A stretch of DNA of 64,000 nt from the NCBI GenBank assembly GCA_029721435.1, contig CM056587.1, positions 16,340,667 to 16,404,666 of the forward strand, read 5' to 3'. Each line of letters opens with the position of its first letter. The stretch's first letter is position 1. Origin of the DNA: Gymnothorax reevesii. Its lineage: Eukaryota; Chordata; Actinopteri; Anguilliformes; Muraenidae. The notes under the pieces are model-generated. The model was not told the DNA's origin, did not search any database, and was given only the letters and a program-made list of their open reading frames with translations. Both the position numbers and the translations under genes were made by a program. Positions 11,518-25,806 of the stretch are shown one piece after another.

Positions 11518-12266
11518 CTGAAAAAAAGGAAACGACTACATGTTTGTTACAGGAAACTAACCAACCACATGGCACAAATCCACGTATCATTTACAGTGTC
11601 CTGAGTTAGCAACATACCATTAAGCTGTACTTAAAGTACAATGTAGACATGTATTGAGAAATCAAAAAATGGGCAAATTATACCTCTACAGAAAGCTTAT
11701 GTCATGGAGATGATGAATAAAACACTTTCTGGACACTCACTCAAACAGAAAGAGGACAAAAGAGGCATTCTGAACACCCTTTCCACTCACACACATCCGC
11801 AAAAAAACCAAAGGAAAATAGCCCCTTTCTGTTGGCATAATTTGTAGGAAACAGGGACACACGTTAAGGAAGACGAGTGCATCGTCCATCGTCTGCCTAT
11901 TGTAACTTGTACATTTCTTGATCACGTTTCGTTTTATATTTCTAGCAGATTAGATTTATGATCGTCAAAAAGTTTATTATTGTTTTGCTACCGGGTTAGC
12001 TCACCCTGTTAAGGTGCCACTTTGCAGAGTAGTGCTGCGCACCACAGCCCGGTTTGGAGCCAGGGTCGCGTCAGGACCCGGTAGCCTTTTCAGAGCAGCG
12101 CAAAATTAGCTTTGTGCTGCAGGGAAATAAATTTGTAGGGAGTGCCGGTTTCGGATTATAGGATTGTAGCTTTGTTCGTTGCTTAAGGGCCTCCTGTTAG
12201 CCAGCTGCTTGCTCATCAGTAAAATTCTAAGCTTGTGAATGTTCGGCTTCCCTCCGCCCTCGTTCA

Positions 12267-12386
12267 GGGGTTTTCCAAAAGCATAGTTGCTAACTATTTT
12301 AGCAACTTACATTGCTAGTTTGACCATATATAGTCAATGATTCCAACTAAGTAAGTTAGCAACTATGCTTTTGGAAAACACACCCC
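12267..12386. mobile_element. Palindromic MITE, ~120 bp
   Basis: The left arm TTTTCCAAAAGCATAGTTGC is mirrored by GCAACTATGCTTTTGGAAAA on the right, and the pairing extends into TAGCAACTTAC/GTAAGTTAGC. The loop contains CATATATAG. The element is long enough to fold as one hairpin and has no coding capacity. No target duplication was identified. Confidence 0.8.
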
Positions 12387-15300
12387 AGAGCTTCCTTCTC
12401 GCTCACTCGCCCCTGTCCGAGGCTCCGGCTCACGCTGGTATGCTTGCGGTAGCTGTTGGCATTCAAGCTGCATCCCTGTTGCCACAGATTTCAACCTCAT
12501 CTCTCCATCGTCATCATCACTGTCGATAGTTGTTGAACTTTCACTTGAATCATTCTCATCATCTTTGATGCCCAAGTCAAACAAAAATTCCAATATTTTT
12601 AATGGATTTCAAAGTCTTGATTGCGATGTAAAAAATACACACAGAATAGCCTATGCTTGATTCCAAAAATTCACAGATTCACAGTTCTTGGCCCGATTCA
12701 CACTGCTCTAAATGGGCTATATTGGGGATTGCTAAAAGCCCATCATACATCCATGATTACTCTATTCCACTCTACGGGTGAAAAGTGTTGATAGTTTGAG
12801 AGAATATTGCATGCCCTTTATGCCCCAAATACAACAATTTCTTTATAAAGTTTACTTTCAAATCTATTCATATCTACTTTAAGACTCGTCAGCACATCAA
12901 AGAGAAATACAGGAAACCAATTCCAGAAAGAAAGAAGGCAAGTGCTGTACATCATTGACTCAATTTAACAAATCACAGAACAATGAGCGAGTCATTCAAA
13001 ATATGTCAGGTCAAGGCATGTGTAGGTATATATGACATTTAACATAAAAAATGAATAATGAAATAAAGATGGATGCTTTACACTGTAACAGAGGGGAAAA
13101 AAAGGACAATCGACTGACACAGAGCTCCAAATATTAAGCACATGAGGTAGCACATCCTCCGTCCGACATAATTTAAATACTGATATCGACAACAACAACA
13201 CCAAAACTATCACGTGTCACTACATATTATGGCCAGCCAAAAAATATAAACATCATGTGCTGTGACACGGCATATCAAGTGTATATTGTGACGGTGGGGG
13301 TTTAATCACAAGGAAACTGGGTCATAATCACAACATTTCTACTCTATGACATAAAAGCTGAAGGAAACCAGCATTCAGAGAGGCAATCAATTCCAAACAA
13401 GTGAAAACAGAGTAGAGGCACTGAAATGAACCCCTAACAGTGTGGACCAGTGCAAACACAGATAGCCATTGTTGTAATGTGCACACCCACTGAATTTGGT
13501 ACAGTACATTACATTAAAAATAACTGAACAGGGAGCTCCAGGGAGATGTACTGAGTTTCAGAATGGAGTTAGCCTAGGGAAAACGAAAGTGCGATATCCT
13601 CAAGATAACAGAAACCAATTTATTTTCAATAAATCTCATGGATCTAATATCCATACTAATGCCACAATAAAGAAAATGTAGCAGCACTAAATACAGGGCC
13701 AGAAAAACACAGAAACGAGATGATTTTCTGCAGACACTGAGCGGGTCTCATCACTAACCAGCAACACATGAGAATTATTTTTGCTTATTGCAAAGCTGCA
13801 GCTTTACCAACTATTTTAAATTCCTCAAAAACTCAAGCTGCCAGAGATAACGACGTTTTGAAAATCCTATAATTTATGACTGCTTTTGGAATAATGCCTC
13901 GTGTCTTTGGCTAGTCTCTTTGGCCAAAAATCCATGTGAAATGTCATCCAAAACGGTTGACGCATCTTAATGGTTTTAATATTGGCACACACATACACTG
14001 GGCCATTTATAATGTGGATAACAAGGGCTATCGTTAAATAAAATGGGTGTTAAAATGAGCTCAAGCTACATTACCAGTCTAAGTGGACCAACAAAGATCT
14101 TCCAGTCTGCTGCACTTTTGAGTCCACATGTCATTAAAAAGCAGATTTCTCACAGAAAACAGAGCGGGTTTTCCACAGCTGATAAATTGAGGCTCTCGTT
14201 TAGTCGATACAGTTAAGCTCTGCACTGCCATTAAGCACCTGCAAACACAGCATACCTCCTGAGGTCGAAGGATCGAAATGCTGGGAGAGTTGGGAGTGAG
14301 GGTGAAAGTGATTGATTTCCTGATCATTTTTTTGAACGGGGGGGTGGAATTTCCGTTGAATTTCATTCATGGCACACTATTACGCGGGGATGGAGGAATA
14401 ACGCGTAAATCCTGCAACGCGCAAATTGCGGGTTTTTTCACTTGCTTGCCGGTCTCCAGGGTTTCAGTATCTGCAGTTCTATTCCGTGGTCGGCCACGTA
14501 TTGACACCGATAACAGCATGAGTTAAACTGCCTGCACAATATTGTCCTAGCTGGTCAGTGTGTGGAAGTTGCGGTCTGACGTAGATACACCATTGTTCAC
14601 TGAGGCGCCAGCACAATAAAGCCTGCTTGGAGGCTCCTGGCAGACGGCTTGGCTGACACCCCGTATGTACGAATCCACTCAAATGCAGCTCATTTAAGCC
14701 TGACGTGGGACCGGACGGCACGAGACGGAATCAGAAGAATTCCTGTTATGGCACAGACATGGGATATTCCACGCCAAACACCGTGCCACTACACAAAGAG
14801 AACATTGAACCCCAAAAAATGGCCTACAAAGAGGGCCTTTTGTTCCAAGATAGTGCCCTTTCATGTTCCTCTGTCTTCCTCAACACAAAAGCCAATTTTG
14901 CCGCAAGAATGCAAAAGCTCCAGCTTCCTTTCTAAATGTACAGACATGACCTAAGTCCTTCCAGTTTATGTTAAACTTCGGATATCAGTGAGACTCTCTT
15001 TGAGCTGCATATGATCCTTGAGGCTTTATGGAAGGTGACAACATGCAGAAGAAGTGACTGATCAAAACTGAAGCTTTCTGCGACATCCTCAGATGGGACA
15101 AAACACAGAGGTCATGAAGCATTTGGATGGTGGAGCAGCTTTAAAGGGTTTTAACTCTCTGATATGGACGAGTAACAATGAAACTCAAGTGCCGACAGTT
15201 AGCTTGTCGGACCTGCTACCATTAAACATACTGCCACAAGCCACAAACTTATGGGACTCAGGAAACTTAAATCTCTCTGAATAAAGGATATGTTCTCACT

Positions 15301-17417
15301 TCAATGCCAGTCGTGTAACTGAGGATCCAAATTCAACCAAATGTTTTTCAAATGACCTGTTCACAGAAAAAAACTGACAAAAGCACACACCTTTGCTATT
15401 TAGCAATGATCAAAACCAATGTGCTGCAGGTTTAACTGCCAGCAGCACTGCACTTTCAAGTTAAGAACTGCAGACATTACCGGCATCAATGCATACCCAG
15501 CTGTTAATATTAAAATACTATTTGTCAGCCTATGTTCATGTAAACCCTTGAAAGAGCTCTTGGCTGCAGGTTGAAACTGGCAACATTGCATATTCAATTA
15601 AAATGTTGTAAAAAATTAGACATGAAATTGAAAACTGAATGAAAGGTATTCGACCCTGTAACTGGAGATTCCAAGAGGTCTCCGAGTCAATGCAAAAATT
15701 TTTACACCTGGCTGGAGAAAATTAGCTGCTCAAATAGATGGTGAATGAGGAGTGCTTTATTTGGGTGGTAGTAAAAACCCATGGTTGATCTCCCAGGATC
15801 GGGAACCACAGCTCAACAGAAATTTAGACAGGGAATGAGACGGGTACTGAAAATGAGAACACAAGGGTAACGCATGGTGTGGCATATGCCTCTGACACCG
15901 CAGTTGAAGAACCAGAGCAGAGACTGAGTGCATAAGATCCTGAGCAGGCACTGCAAGACGCACTGACAGCATCTCTCTGTACTTGGCTGACAGACACTTT
16001 GCTTGATGATGTGTCAGAATGTTTCGGGTTGACGGTCATTGAACTTGACTGTGCATCATGCTGGTTTGGGCTGACTGTCATTCAGTTCCACTATGTGTGC
16101 AGTACTGGGTTGACACTGCATTTTCATGAGCGGTGAAGGAAGCACAAAGGGGTTAAGAGGAAAAGGTCCAAAAAATAATGGCTGTCTAAAAACCAGTGGA
16201 GGGAAATTACAAGCCGGTCAAGTGATTCTTGAAATGATCTTTGGGTCAAGTCACACGTATGCCCCCAACAGGTGGGGGGTCAAAGGCCATCCACCATGTT
16301 TGGCAGGGACATATTTTACGCATCGAGTAAATTCAGGTTTGCCTTGTTATTTAACACTTGGGACTGCGTTGTCCAACTGTGTTCCGTTATTCCCTGATTT
16401 ACTTTAAGCGGTTTCTAACCAGCCTAAAAGACCATGCTGCTGTGGGGGGGTCCTGGGGAGAGGCAGCTGTGGGACAGAGTCTAATGAATGCCTAATATGA
16501 ACTTTCCGTGTACGAGGCCCCGAAATCACAAGTGGAACAAAGACCCTGATTATAAACCGGGTTTTTATCACTTCTGGGTCGGCTCCAGGCAGCTGGCAGC
16601 AGCGTGACTAATTTACTCCTCTCTCAGATGGTTCTGCATAGGGTTGCCAGATTTAGAAACTGTTGTCAAAACAACACACAAAGCTGAAAGCAAAATTGCA
16701 TGTAAAGCCAGGAGCTGTCAAACATGGGGGGTCCCTCGAAGAACCGACACCAGACCAGCCGGTCGCTGACACGAACATGCATAATGAACTATTGGTAAAT
16801 ATCTCCTATTCATTCACTGGGAACCGGACATAAAATTGTCCAGTTGGGACCACAAACCGGACATGTACAAAGAATATGAAAACCAAAAATTTCAGTCAAA
16901 AGCAGACATGGGGCAGCTGCGGTTCTAGCAAATCTGGCAGCAGGGCAAAAACGTGACTTATAATCGAGTGAAGTACTCAGGACTGAGGGTCCAGGCCACA
17001 GCCTCACTATACAGTCAACACACAAATATGACAGACACCGATTAAGATGGACTAAACTGCATTTTGTATGGTGACACCAGCTAGTTCGCTCAAATTTTCC
17101 CGACTGTTTATGGAAAACTTTACACTTTCTGATAGAATTTTAACAGTTTACATTAGCGAGGATTAGAACAATAATCACTCGTAATCTCCAGTAACTGCAG
17201 AAGGGCCCTGAGAGTCACATTTCTCTTTCACAACAGACTGTTCCATGTCATAATGATGTATGCTCAAGTGCTATAATCATTTCAACAAAAAGTACCTTAC
17301 TTTGCGCACAAAACTCCTTGTGACCTGTATTACTCCACTAAAATTGGGATGCTGTCAATACAATACTGCTACTTAAAGGACTGGGCCTTCCACATTTCAG
17401 TCAATAAGAATTAAGCG

Positions 17418-17512
17418 TGCATGTGCTTGTGCGTGTGTATGTGTATGTGTGTGCGCGCGCACATGCATGGGCCAGTGCGTGTGCGCCCAAGGGTGTGTGT
17501 GAGAGCAAGTTC
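17418..17512. repeat. Degenerate GT-rich repeat
   Basis: Interrupted runs of GTGTGTATGTGT with GCGCGC in the middle. The histidine/threonine-rich frames on the minus strand are translations of this repeat. Confidence 0.85.
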
Positions 17513-19621
17513 ATTTGTGCGTGTTTGCATATCCATACATTGCATGTGCACACCTTTTGTTTTTTGTAATTGATAAAATCCATTTCCGCTCTCGCTCACC
17601 TGTAGCGGTCATAACGCCGCAGGAGGGCTTTTTTCTGTAATGGAAAAACTGCAGTAGAATAGCATTCTCTGTTTACGCACAAAGACACAGCTGATGTGCG
17701 GCAGAACAACACGCCTCACTTACAACCAAACAGGCCAATAAAAACAAGCAACAGGCCTGTATCTTAAATTAAGAACAGATCTGCCAACCGCAGACACAGT
17801 ACAAGGAAAAGCCACTGGAACAGAAACTGACTGCCAAACCGATCCTGAGAGCCATGAGCCCCACACAGTTTATGGACAAATGAAACCTCCTGGGTGGCAA
17901 AAGGAGGCTTCACCTACAGCGCTGTGAAATTCTGGCCTGGACACTGGATACACAAAGACCACATGACAGCTGCTTCAAGGCCTGAACACGAGAGGATGAG
18001 CAGCAGGGACAAGATAATGTTCTCTGTAAAATGTTGCAAGCGCATGAGACACAAGGCAGACTTTCTTGCAAAGGGCACCTAACCCAGTCACACTTGTTAC
18101 TATCCTCCCATCATCAAAACTTCCAGGTCAAAGGGCAGGAGAGGCGTTCAGACTGCCCCCCCCGACCCGGCAATGCGCAGCTGTGCAAAGTCGTACTGGC
18201 CCCCTCCGCTTACAGCTGACAGGGTTAATCTCCACACGGCGTAACTCTCTATCCTCCTGAGCAGAACAAATCTCCAACTATGTAAGGACAGGAAACCAAA
18301 CACGATATCATCTCCAAGAAATGACAAAAAGATGTCAGTATTCAATTACAGTGAACGCTGACTTACGGCCATTTGTGATTTTTGGTGTTATACAAAGAGG
18401 GGTCGAGCATTAACTCAAGAGCTGAGTGTAATTAAAGATATTAATCAGCGAGCGAATGTGCTATCAATTTAGGGAAGGTACGAAAGGCATCCCTGCCCGG
18501 ACAGACCCATACTTCAGTTTCAAAGATTCAGAAATTTGAGATGAGTTTACGGGTAATTTAGACTGGGTCAAGAGGAACGATAAACAGTCATCAATCACTC
18601 ATCGCTGAAGAAGTTGTGCATCTTCAAAGTGGGGGACTCAAATACCATGCAAATAGGGAACGAGAACACAATGGAGATGTAAGTGGTTCCCCCCACTCAC
18701 CGCCCTCGACTGAACATTTAACCCAGGGGGTTTCAGGGGGCATCCAATAACAAGGGTTCTTGACCTCCCAGCTCTTGGATCCTCCGACATTTTGTGCCAC
18801 ATGAAAGGAGTTTCAAAGACGGCATCAAAACCCAAATTAACCAAAACAGAGGCCACTGATGAAGAGCGTGGAGGCGCAACTTTGGGCTACAAACAAAGAA
18901 CAAGGCAGCTGCCAATGACAGACCATCTACTCAGACCCCAGAGAGCCTCCATACTGGGGTTAGCCCATGAGCGGAGGTGGGTGGTGGTGGGATTTTTGGA
19001 ATGCGGGGGAGGTTTGTTGTGAGGGAGGCAAAGAGTGGTACCATCTGTGCACCCTGAAGGTGCGTTTAATGGCCTGGAATGAGCTGAGGAGAATTAGACA
19101 TGTAGGTGCGATACAGACGGTGGTCATCCCGTCTTCGTGCCAGATACTGACAGTGTTAAACCGCTGCTACAATTCCTTAATTCGCCTCACCTGAAATCCA
19201 CTGACTAGAGTGCCATCAACACTTACAGCAACATTTAAAAAAGATGCCAAGTTGACAATACTTTGGGGTGGTTCCCCAAACACTGATTAATAGTGCATTC
19301 GGCAATTATCCACTAATTTCTCCGTGTAATGAAACAGCCACGCTGCAACCAGCGGAATAGTGGCTAAAGCTTCCTTTGCAGTAACACAACAAACTACCTA
19401 AATATTGCTGGATGCAGAGAGCACGTCTAGAACCGAGAAGTAGCATAAGACAGAGCAACTCCAGAAAATCATATCAGACTTCAATTCAAAAGAAAGTTGG
19501 CAAGCGTATATTTATTAAGCAAAAAGCATTTTTCTGTGCAAGCTTTCATAATAAAAAAGGGCTGTGTGAAAGCAAATGGTTAAAGTAGAGGGCACTCCGC
19601 CAGGCCATATATCTGTTCTTT

Positions 19622-19920
19622 TGGTTACAAAATATGTTCCAGATCACTTACAAAATTAAATCAACTCTTTCTTGGACTACCACCTATCATCCTGCCAAAT
19701 TTTGTGCCAAACCGTTCATAACTTTTTGAGTTATCTAGTCAGAAACATCACACAAACCCGCACTAGACAGATATATTTTAATTATTCCGGGTCCGGAATC
19801 CAAAGTATGTTCTGGATCACTTCCAAAATTGAATCAACTCATCCTTGGACTACCACATCCTACCTATGATAACAGACAGGCAGACAAATAGGGGTGAAAA
19901 GATAACCTCCTTGCCAGAGG
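19622..19920. repeat. Ancient dispersed repeat with internal duplication
   Basis: The block GATCACTT(A/C)CAAAATT(A/G)AATCAACTC...CTTGGACTACCAC occurs twice, at about 19640 and 19816. Between the copies lies TTTTGTGCCAAACCGTTCATAACTTTTTGAG, cited here only as a pattern start (TTTGTGCCAAACCGTTCATA). The end reads GACAGGCAGACAAAT then GTGAAAAGATAACCTCCTTG. This last motif is a familiar end of dispersed repeats in many animal genomes. The class is not assigned. Confidence 0.6.
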
Positions 19921-20257
19921 TAAGAACTGCAGCTAATTCACAGAGCTCATACACATTGGAGCAGAGTTAGAAAGATCTGGACTTTGGCAATGAGCTTCAT
20001 TGTTTTTGGCCAGCAAAACAGACAATATTTCAATAAATGAGATTATATTTGAGACAGAAAAAAAAAAGTCAAGAACTTGTTTTGGGATGCAGAATGTCAT
20101 GAATGCTTGTTACTGTGGCATCTAAGGTATCCTGATGGTGGGCTCTCATTAGAGTTGGGGGAAAAAAAGCCAAAGAATTGCTATATGTTCATTAGCATTG
20201 TTTATGTAGATCCCAAGCAAACACTGGGAAAAACACACCAAGCACTGTTCTCACGAT

Positions 20258-20382
20258 ATATTATGACTGTGGGAAGTGCAGTCAGGACGATGACATTTTG
20301 AAACCTTGTGACCACAGTATGGAAAGACTCTCGCCATAGAGGAATGAGCTAGCACTGACTGCACTTCCCACAGCCATAATAT
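20258..20382. mobile_element. Small inverted-repeat element
   Basis: Arms of 28 bp, ATATTATGACTGTGGGAAGT... at 20258-20285 and its reverse complement at 20355-20382, match with one visible mismatch. They enclose a 69-bp loop. The size and form suggest a MITE, but no target-site duplication is visible. Confidence 0.75.
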
Positions 20383-21785
20383 AATATTTTATTTTATGGA
20401 TGGGGAAACAAATCGCCTCTTCAGACCATATGGATAAAGAGATGCTCCTGCCAGTAAATAGCGAGGAGCAACATTTATTTTTGTATTGCTACATGTTGTT
20501 TTTTCGTCCACGGCATACTGAATTTACCTTTCAGCTTTGATCCTTATCTAAGTTCAGCTCAGTATAAATAATGTCAAACCAGGATTAAGACCAGGATTGG
20601 GCTTAATCTGCATCTTTCAAATTGGCCCATTAAGGACAGGAATTAAAACTTGTAAAATGGTTAATAGGACGAAAAAACAGCTCAAGATATACTGTAAGGA
20701 TCAATCAACACATCTCTTTGGATCTCTTCAGGATCATACACACGACTGTACACACCTCTCTACAGTTTAGGAAGACACACTGCCCTGCTATGTGCTTGAC
20801 TACACATATCTATACGGCAGTATAAAGCAAAACTTATTAGCTGGAAAGGGCTTTCCAATTCAGCCATCTTGCGGTACCTGCAGAGTCCACCCACCTTCTA
20901 TCGTGCAGTTATGCTACGCATGTAACCACTTGATTTATGTAGCTCTTCCAACACAAAACAGATGGACATGTGCTAAAAAGTAGAGCAATAGAGGCCACTG
21001 CATGCAAAGTTTACAGCACCAGCTCAAACCAAAGACCTGGAGCTGATAAACAGCTTTCTCCACCTGTAGCAAAGAACCCTCAATATTAATGGATGCTTCT
21101 CTGAGGAACTCGAAGACAACATCATACAGGGTTAAATAGAGCTTTAAAACAACAGATACATTCCAACAAGTATTTAAATTATATCATATCACATATCAGA
21201 CGCTAAAACTACTTCTCTTAATTTTTTGCGTGAGAGGCAATAATGTAATTCATTACCAGATTAGCCAAGGATTAGCCAAATAAAAAATTAGCATGTCAAA
21301 CAAAAAGTAACTAAATACAAGCTAATAGTTTGCGTGCTCGTGGTTTCATTTGCTGTAAGATTAAAGCACCTGTTATAAAAAGACTTTTTCGCACTGGCAG
21401 ATTGATTATGGCCGACAGCTGCTTGATGCATGAGGCACAGAACACTGGGCTTATCAATTTTTCCGCTGAGGCTAATGTTCTCTCTTCCTTGTGGATTAGC
21501 AGTTATTTCAACGGTATGATAAAATTCATGGTATGACAGAGTCGGTGCCAACTGACGGTGATTGAAAGTGTGCAGTCAAAAATGCACAAATCTGCAATGG
21601 AATGGAAAAGGTCAAAAGAATGAACTATAGTAAACTCTTATGCAGCAAGTATTATTGCATGAGGAATGATTATGTTAACTTTGGCTTTTAAGCCAGATAA
21701 GCCAGGGAACATATCACTGATTTGACATTGTGCTCATTTGCTTTTTGGATTTGCTGGCACTTGTACCTGAATGGATGTCTTAGTG

Positions 21786-21998
21786 CAGTGTTCCCCAAGC
21801 CTGTCCTGGAGGACCACTTGTCACGGATGTTTTAGATCTCTCCCTGCTCCACCACAGGTGATTCAAATGAACAGGTGGTTATCAACCTCTGAATCTGCTT
21901 GATGATGAGTGGATCATTTGAATCACCCGTGCTGGAGCAGGGAGAGATCCAAAATATGCAGGACAAGTGGTCCACCTGCAGAGGTTAAGGAAACACAG
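21786..21998. mobile_element. hAT-type hairpin MITE
   Basis: The left end CAGTGTTCCCCAAGCCTGTC and the right end ...GGTTAAGGAAACACAG are inverted repeats. The arms pair through AGATCTCTCCCTGCTCCA / CTGGAGCAGGGAGAGATC and GTGATTCAAATGA / TCATTTGAATCAC. The 8-bp flanks TCTTAGTG (21778-21785) and TCTTGGTC (21999-22006) agree at 6 of 8 positions, compatible with an aged hAT duplication. There is no coding capacity. Confidence 0.85.
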
Positions 21999-22492
21999 TC
22001 TTGGTCAAAGTTTGCATATTTGATCCATTGCAATTTCCAACTCTTGCCAACATTTAAAAATAGAACATCTTTGAGCATGTCTCCGCCTTAGGCCAAGAAC
22101 CTGCTGAAAACATCTTTTCCGGAATGTTCTCTCGAGCTTTCCTTTGCACACATCCCTCCTTAAAGGAAAAGTTCCAGAATATTTTCGGACGAGCTCACGT
22201 GTAAAAGGCTGACAAGGATGGTAATCTGATAATCTATCAGAGCCAGAGGTGTAAAATCCTGGTTCTGGTGTAAATAAATATTAAGTTCTAGTGACCTGGA
22301 TTTACTAATCAGCCCAATTATCTGGGCAGAAGTGAGAGATAATTAGTGATATCAGCCGGCTGAGTTAATAGGTGAGAGAAACGCATGCCAGGACTCATAC
22401 TTCCTGGCTGCTGGACTTCACACCTCCAATCAGAGGCCTACAGGGATAGCTTAACCACAGAGAAACCACAGTGCTTCCAGATCAGTAGGGAG

Positions 22493-22515
22493 TGTGTGTG
22501 TGTGTGTGTGTGTGT
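22493..22515. repeat. (GT)n microsatellite
   Basis: About eleven GT units in a row, directly visible. Confidence 0.95.
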
Positions 22516-23333
22516 TCTTGAGCACATTATTGAATGGTGACATCACTGCCCTGGAGTGGGGGCGATAAGAAAAAGATTACACCCCTTGGAGCGGATCCTG
22601 CTTCTGTGGTTAGGAATTCTAGCACCCTACTGTATGACAAAGGCCAACTCTTGCAAAACAATGCAGAGTAGAGTGGTCCAGATGCTGCTGTCTTGAGATC
22701 AGATACACTGTGCTAAGTAGTGTTTAGAGTGCAGAAATGAGTCCTCACAGTGTACTAAGTCCCAGGTTTGCTGCAAAACGCAACAAACATTTTTATTTTT
22801 CAAGAGAACAAAGACTCAAAGTTACATTACTGAGGAACAGAAAGAAAATAGGGCAAAACACAGCTCGGCCCATCAGTACGTGAGCAAATGAAAAACTACC
22901 CAGTCAGAAGAAGACACACTCAAGCATTCGATAAAAACAGTGGCAAATAATCTAGGGAGGTACCTGGCCATGGACGGAGAGCCTTTCAGACCTGGACTGA
23001 CTCGGTGTACATCCATCAATCCATTGTCTAACCCAGCATGAATATTTATGTCAACGTGCGGGTTAACCCACTAACACTCAGACGGCCCGAATACCAGGGA
23101 AGTTAAAAACGAGAAAAGATTTCAATTTACCTTGAGTACGTCCTTTATAGGCATTTTAAGAAAATGATACCGAAGTGGAAAGGGATTAAGAGGGAAAATT
23201 ACTGCCCTGAAAATGAAATCCGCGTAATTAATACAAATAAACAACTTTTCAAAATCTTAACATTGGAATTGTGGTTGGGACAAAAAGTGGGCCTATAGGA
23301 TTGAGGTAAACAACCAATGATTGAATTCCATTA

Positions 23334-23472
23334 TTCCTCACCAGGTCACAGGGGGTGTGGCGGGCTGGGCGGCTGCTAGAGCCTATTCCAGCCAGCATCC
23401 AGTGGGTAAGAAACAGAAATGCACCCAGTGCAGTTTGCCAATACAGGGATCCCACACCATTCACCCAAACAC
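23334..23472. repeat. Dispersed repeat fragment (GGTCACagGGGG...GAGCCTATTCCAGC)
   Basis: The order CAGGTCACAGGGGG, then AGAGCCTATTCCAGCCAGC, then GGGTAAGAAACAG, then TGCCAATACAGGGAT, then ACACCATTCACCC follows a very common fish dispersed repeat (GGTCACGGGGGGCTGGAGCC... type). A possible outlying piece, CATCCATCAATCCATTGTCT, lies at about 23010. The copy is diverged and non-coding. Confidence 0.6.
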
Positions 23473-24466
23473 ATATCTGTGCTGCACTGGTGTAAAGATG
23501 GGATTGGTGAAAATCAAATGTCATGTCCAGTATAAACAATATCAGCACCACATACACATTCTGCACAATAAAAAGCAATATTTTAGGACAGATCTCCCAC
23601 CTATACCTCCACTAGCCCAAATGACCAGAAAAGACCACAGTGAGACTTGTTTTGCCCAACAGGAGAGAGTTCCTCTTTCTTAAACAACAGTTCCTCAAGA
23701 CTTTTATTTTCAGGGTCATCAGAGGAGCTGGACCCAACCACTGTACAGAGAAACTGCCTGGAGTATTTGGGCTAAGTTATTTGTATTTAGCGAAGGGGTC
23801 ATGGGAAACGTTTCACATTGCCAGACACAAGACACAGCAGAGAAAATCTGTAAAATCAATCTTTCTGTGAAAAGTGCCCTGATAAAGATTGTAGATTAGA
23901 GATTACATTATATTTGAAAAACACGCATGTTAGCCCGTTCAATGTTTTTAACCCCACAGGACCAGGCCTAGAGTAAGGTTTGTCCCTTCATGACAAGTCT
24001 GAGCCTCAACAAGCCTTAAAATGTGCAAAATATTCTTACTTCCAGGGGATCTATTAACATTGCATGACTTAAATGAACACACATAAAACCCTTCACAAAA
24101 CAAACAGCGCTTTCTCTAAACACATGTTTTGGCTGTTTAGTGCCTCGCTCCTGGTGGTTTACTGTTGGGGTCAATAAATCAATCATCGAACACACAACCT
24201 TCATTTTCTCAGCCAATCTCCCACCAATTCAAGATACACTTCCTGGGAACTAGGTCAAATTAGACATGCTCACTGCACCATGTTTATTAGGACCTTAGGA
24301 CTCAAGGACATCTGGGTACATTTGGGAAATGTTAGTATACCATTGCTATGCATTAGCTCGACCTCTCCCTGGGAGACATGCAAATAAGTCCTCAGTGGCT
24401 AGACATGCATCTTTTTCTCTGACCTCTATGAGACTGACATCATGTGTTTATGTTTGGAGCACATAT

Positions 24467-24560
24467 GCACACACACCCATCCACCCACCTACCAACCCAC
24501 ACACAAAGACAGACACATACTCAATACATATGCACACATCAGCACACACGCTCGCATATA
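24467..24560. repeat. Degenerate CA/CCAC-rich repeat
   Basis: Interrupted CACACA, CCACCCAC and ACACATA units, directly visible. No gene. Confidence 0.75.
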
Positions 24561-25806
24561 TTTTAGAAATGCTTCCATCAAAGCGACTCAAACTTCCCTT
24601 TTAAATGGAAAAATTCTTCTTTTATAATTCGAAGTAATCCATTTATATGGCTGGATATATTGCACACAGATGCAATACGGGTTACACGCCTCATTTAAGA
24701 TTACAGCGGAACTGCCCAAATGAAATCTACAAACTTGGGAGTTACAAGCCCATGCATCCAAGGGTTATACACCAGTGAGCATACATATACTTGTGCTGGC
24801 CCACACAAGGCAATAAGAGAACATATCTAAAGAACCCCAGGCTCTCTCCAGATGTGTGCCAATTTGCATGCACTTGCATCAGTGATAGGCCATCCAACAT
24901 AAAGTCACAGAGACACGGGGTCATAGGATGAGTGGACTGTATACAGAGGGTGCTGAAAAGAATCATTCACAAATTCTTCTCCAAGACAACACCATAAACC
25001 GATTATTCAGAGAACAACTCCAGTCAAAAAAATATGCCAAAACCTTCTGGAAAGATTCCAACAATGCAGGGTTCAAAATTCACAGTAGTCCAGTATTCCG
25101 CACACAATTAAAAATCACGGCAGACTGATAAACTTGTCCTCAAACTAGTTTGAGTGTCTAATAAAATATTGTCAACCAATAAATGGGAAGAATTCCATAT
25201 CCATCCTCCACTTCTTTTGGCTTTCTCTTGGCCAGAATGATTTTAAAAGGGGGCGCCAGTATATTTTGGGGCATTTTATTAGTGAGAAGAAAGTTTATAA
25301 TTTAATATTAATACTTAATATCGCAAATGCATATGCTGCGCATGCCCTAGCAACTTGGTGTGTTCATTTGTTTCTGTTATTGCCTGGATAAATGGTTGTC
25401 CCTCTAAATAATGCTGCCGCAAGGTAGCAATGGGATGGCATTATTTCCTTTCTTTGCGGCAAGGAAGGTTCAGTATACTCTACAGAGCGCGTCTCAGAGC
25501 TGTCCCAATATGTGCCTGACCAGAGCCAGCTGGCTCACCCAATCCCCCAACTTTATTTTTTTCATTCCTTTCTCTCCTGCCACGAGTCTCATCCGGAAGT
25601 TGTTTGATGTCCACCATTTTCAAGGGGATTCAAATAAAAAAAGAGACTGAGATTAAAAGCAATTGAGGCCTCCTCATCATTTCAATGCTAAAAAAGCATC
25701 AGGGCCATCCTTCATGGAAGAATTGTTTTTTTCCAGAAGGTGGTATGTGAAGATATCTGAAATGTCATTCTACCCATCCCCACCTAGCACAAATCTGCTC
25801 TGAATG

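Noticed and set aside
11990..12080. tRNA-like boxes (TAGCTCACCCTGTTAAGGTGC and GGTTTGGAGCC, in part)
   Set aside because: The segment faintly resembles A- and B-box order of a tRNA or SINE, but no cloverleaf can be drawn and no body follows; too weak to call.
23321..23683. 120-codon plus-strand and 109-codon minus-strand frames
   Set aside because: They overlap a common dispersed repeat and show no protein family features.
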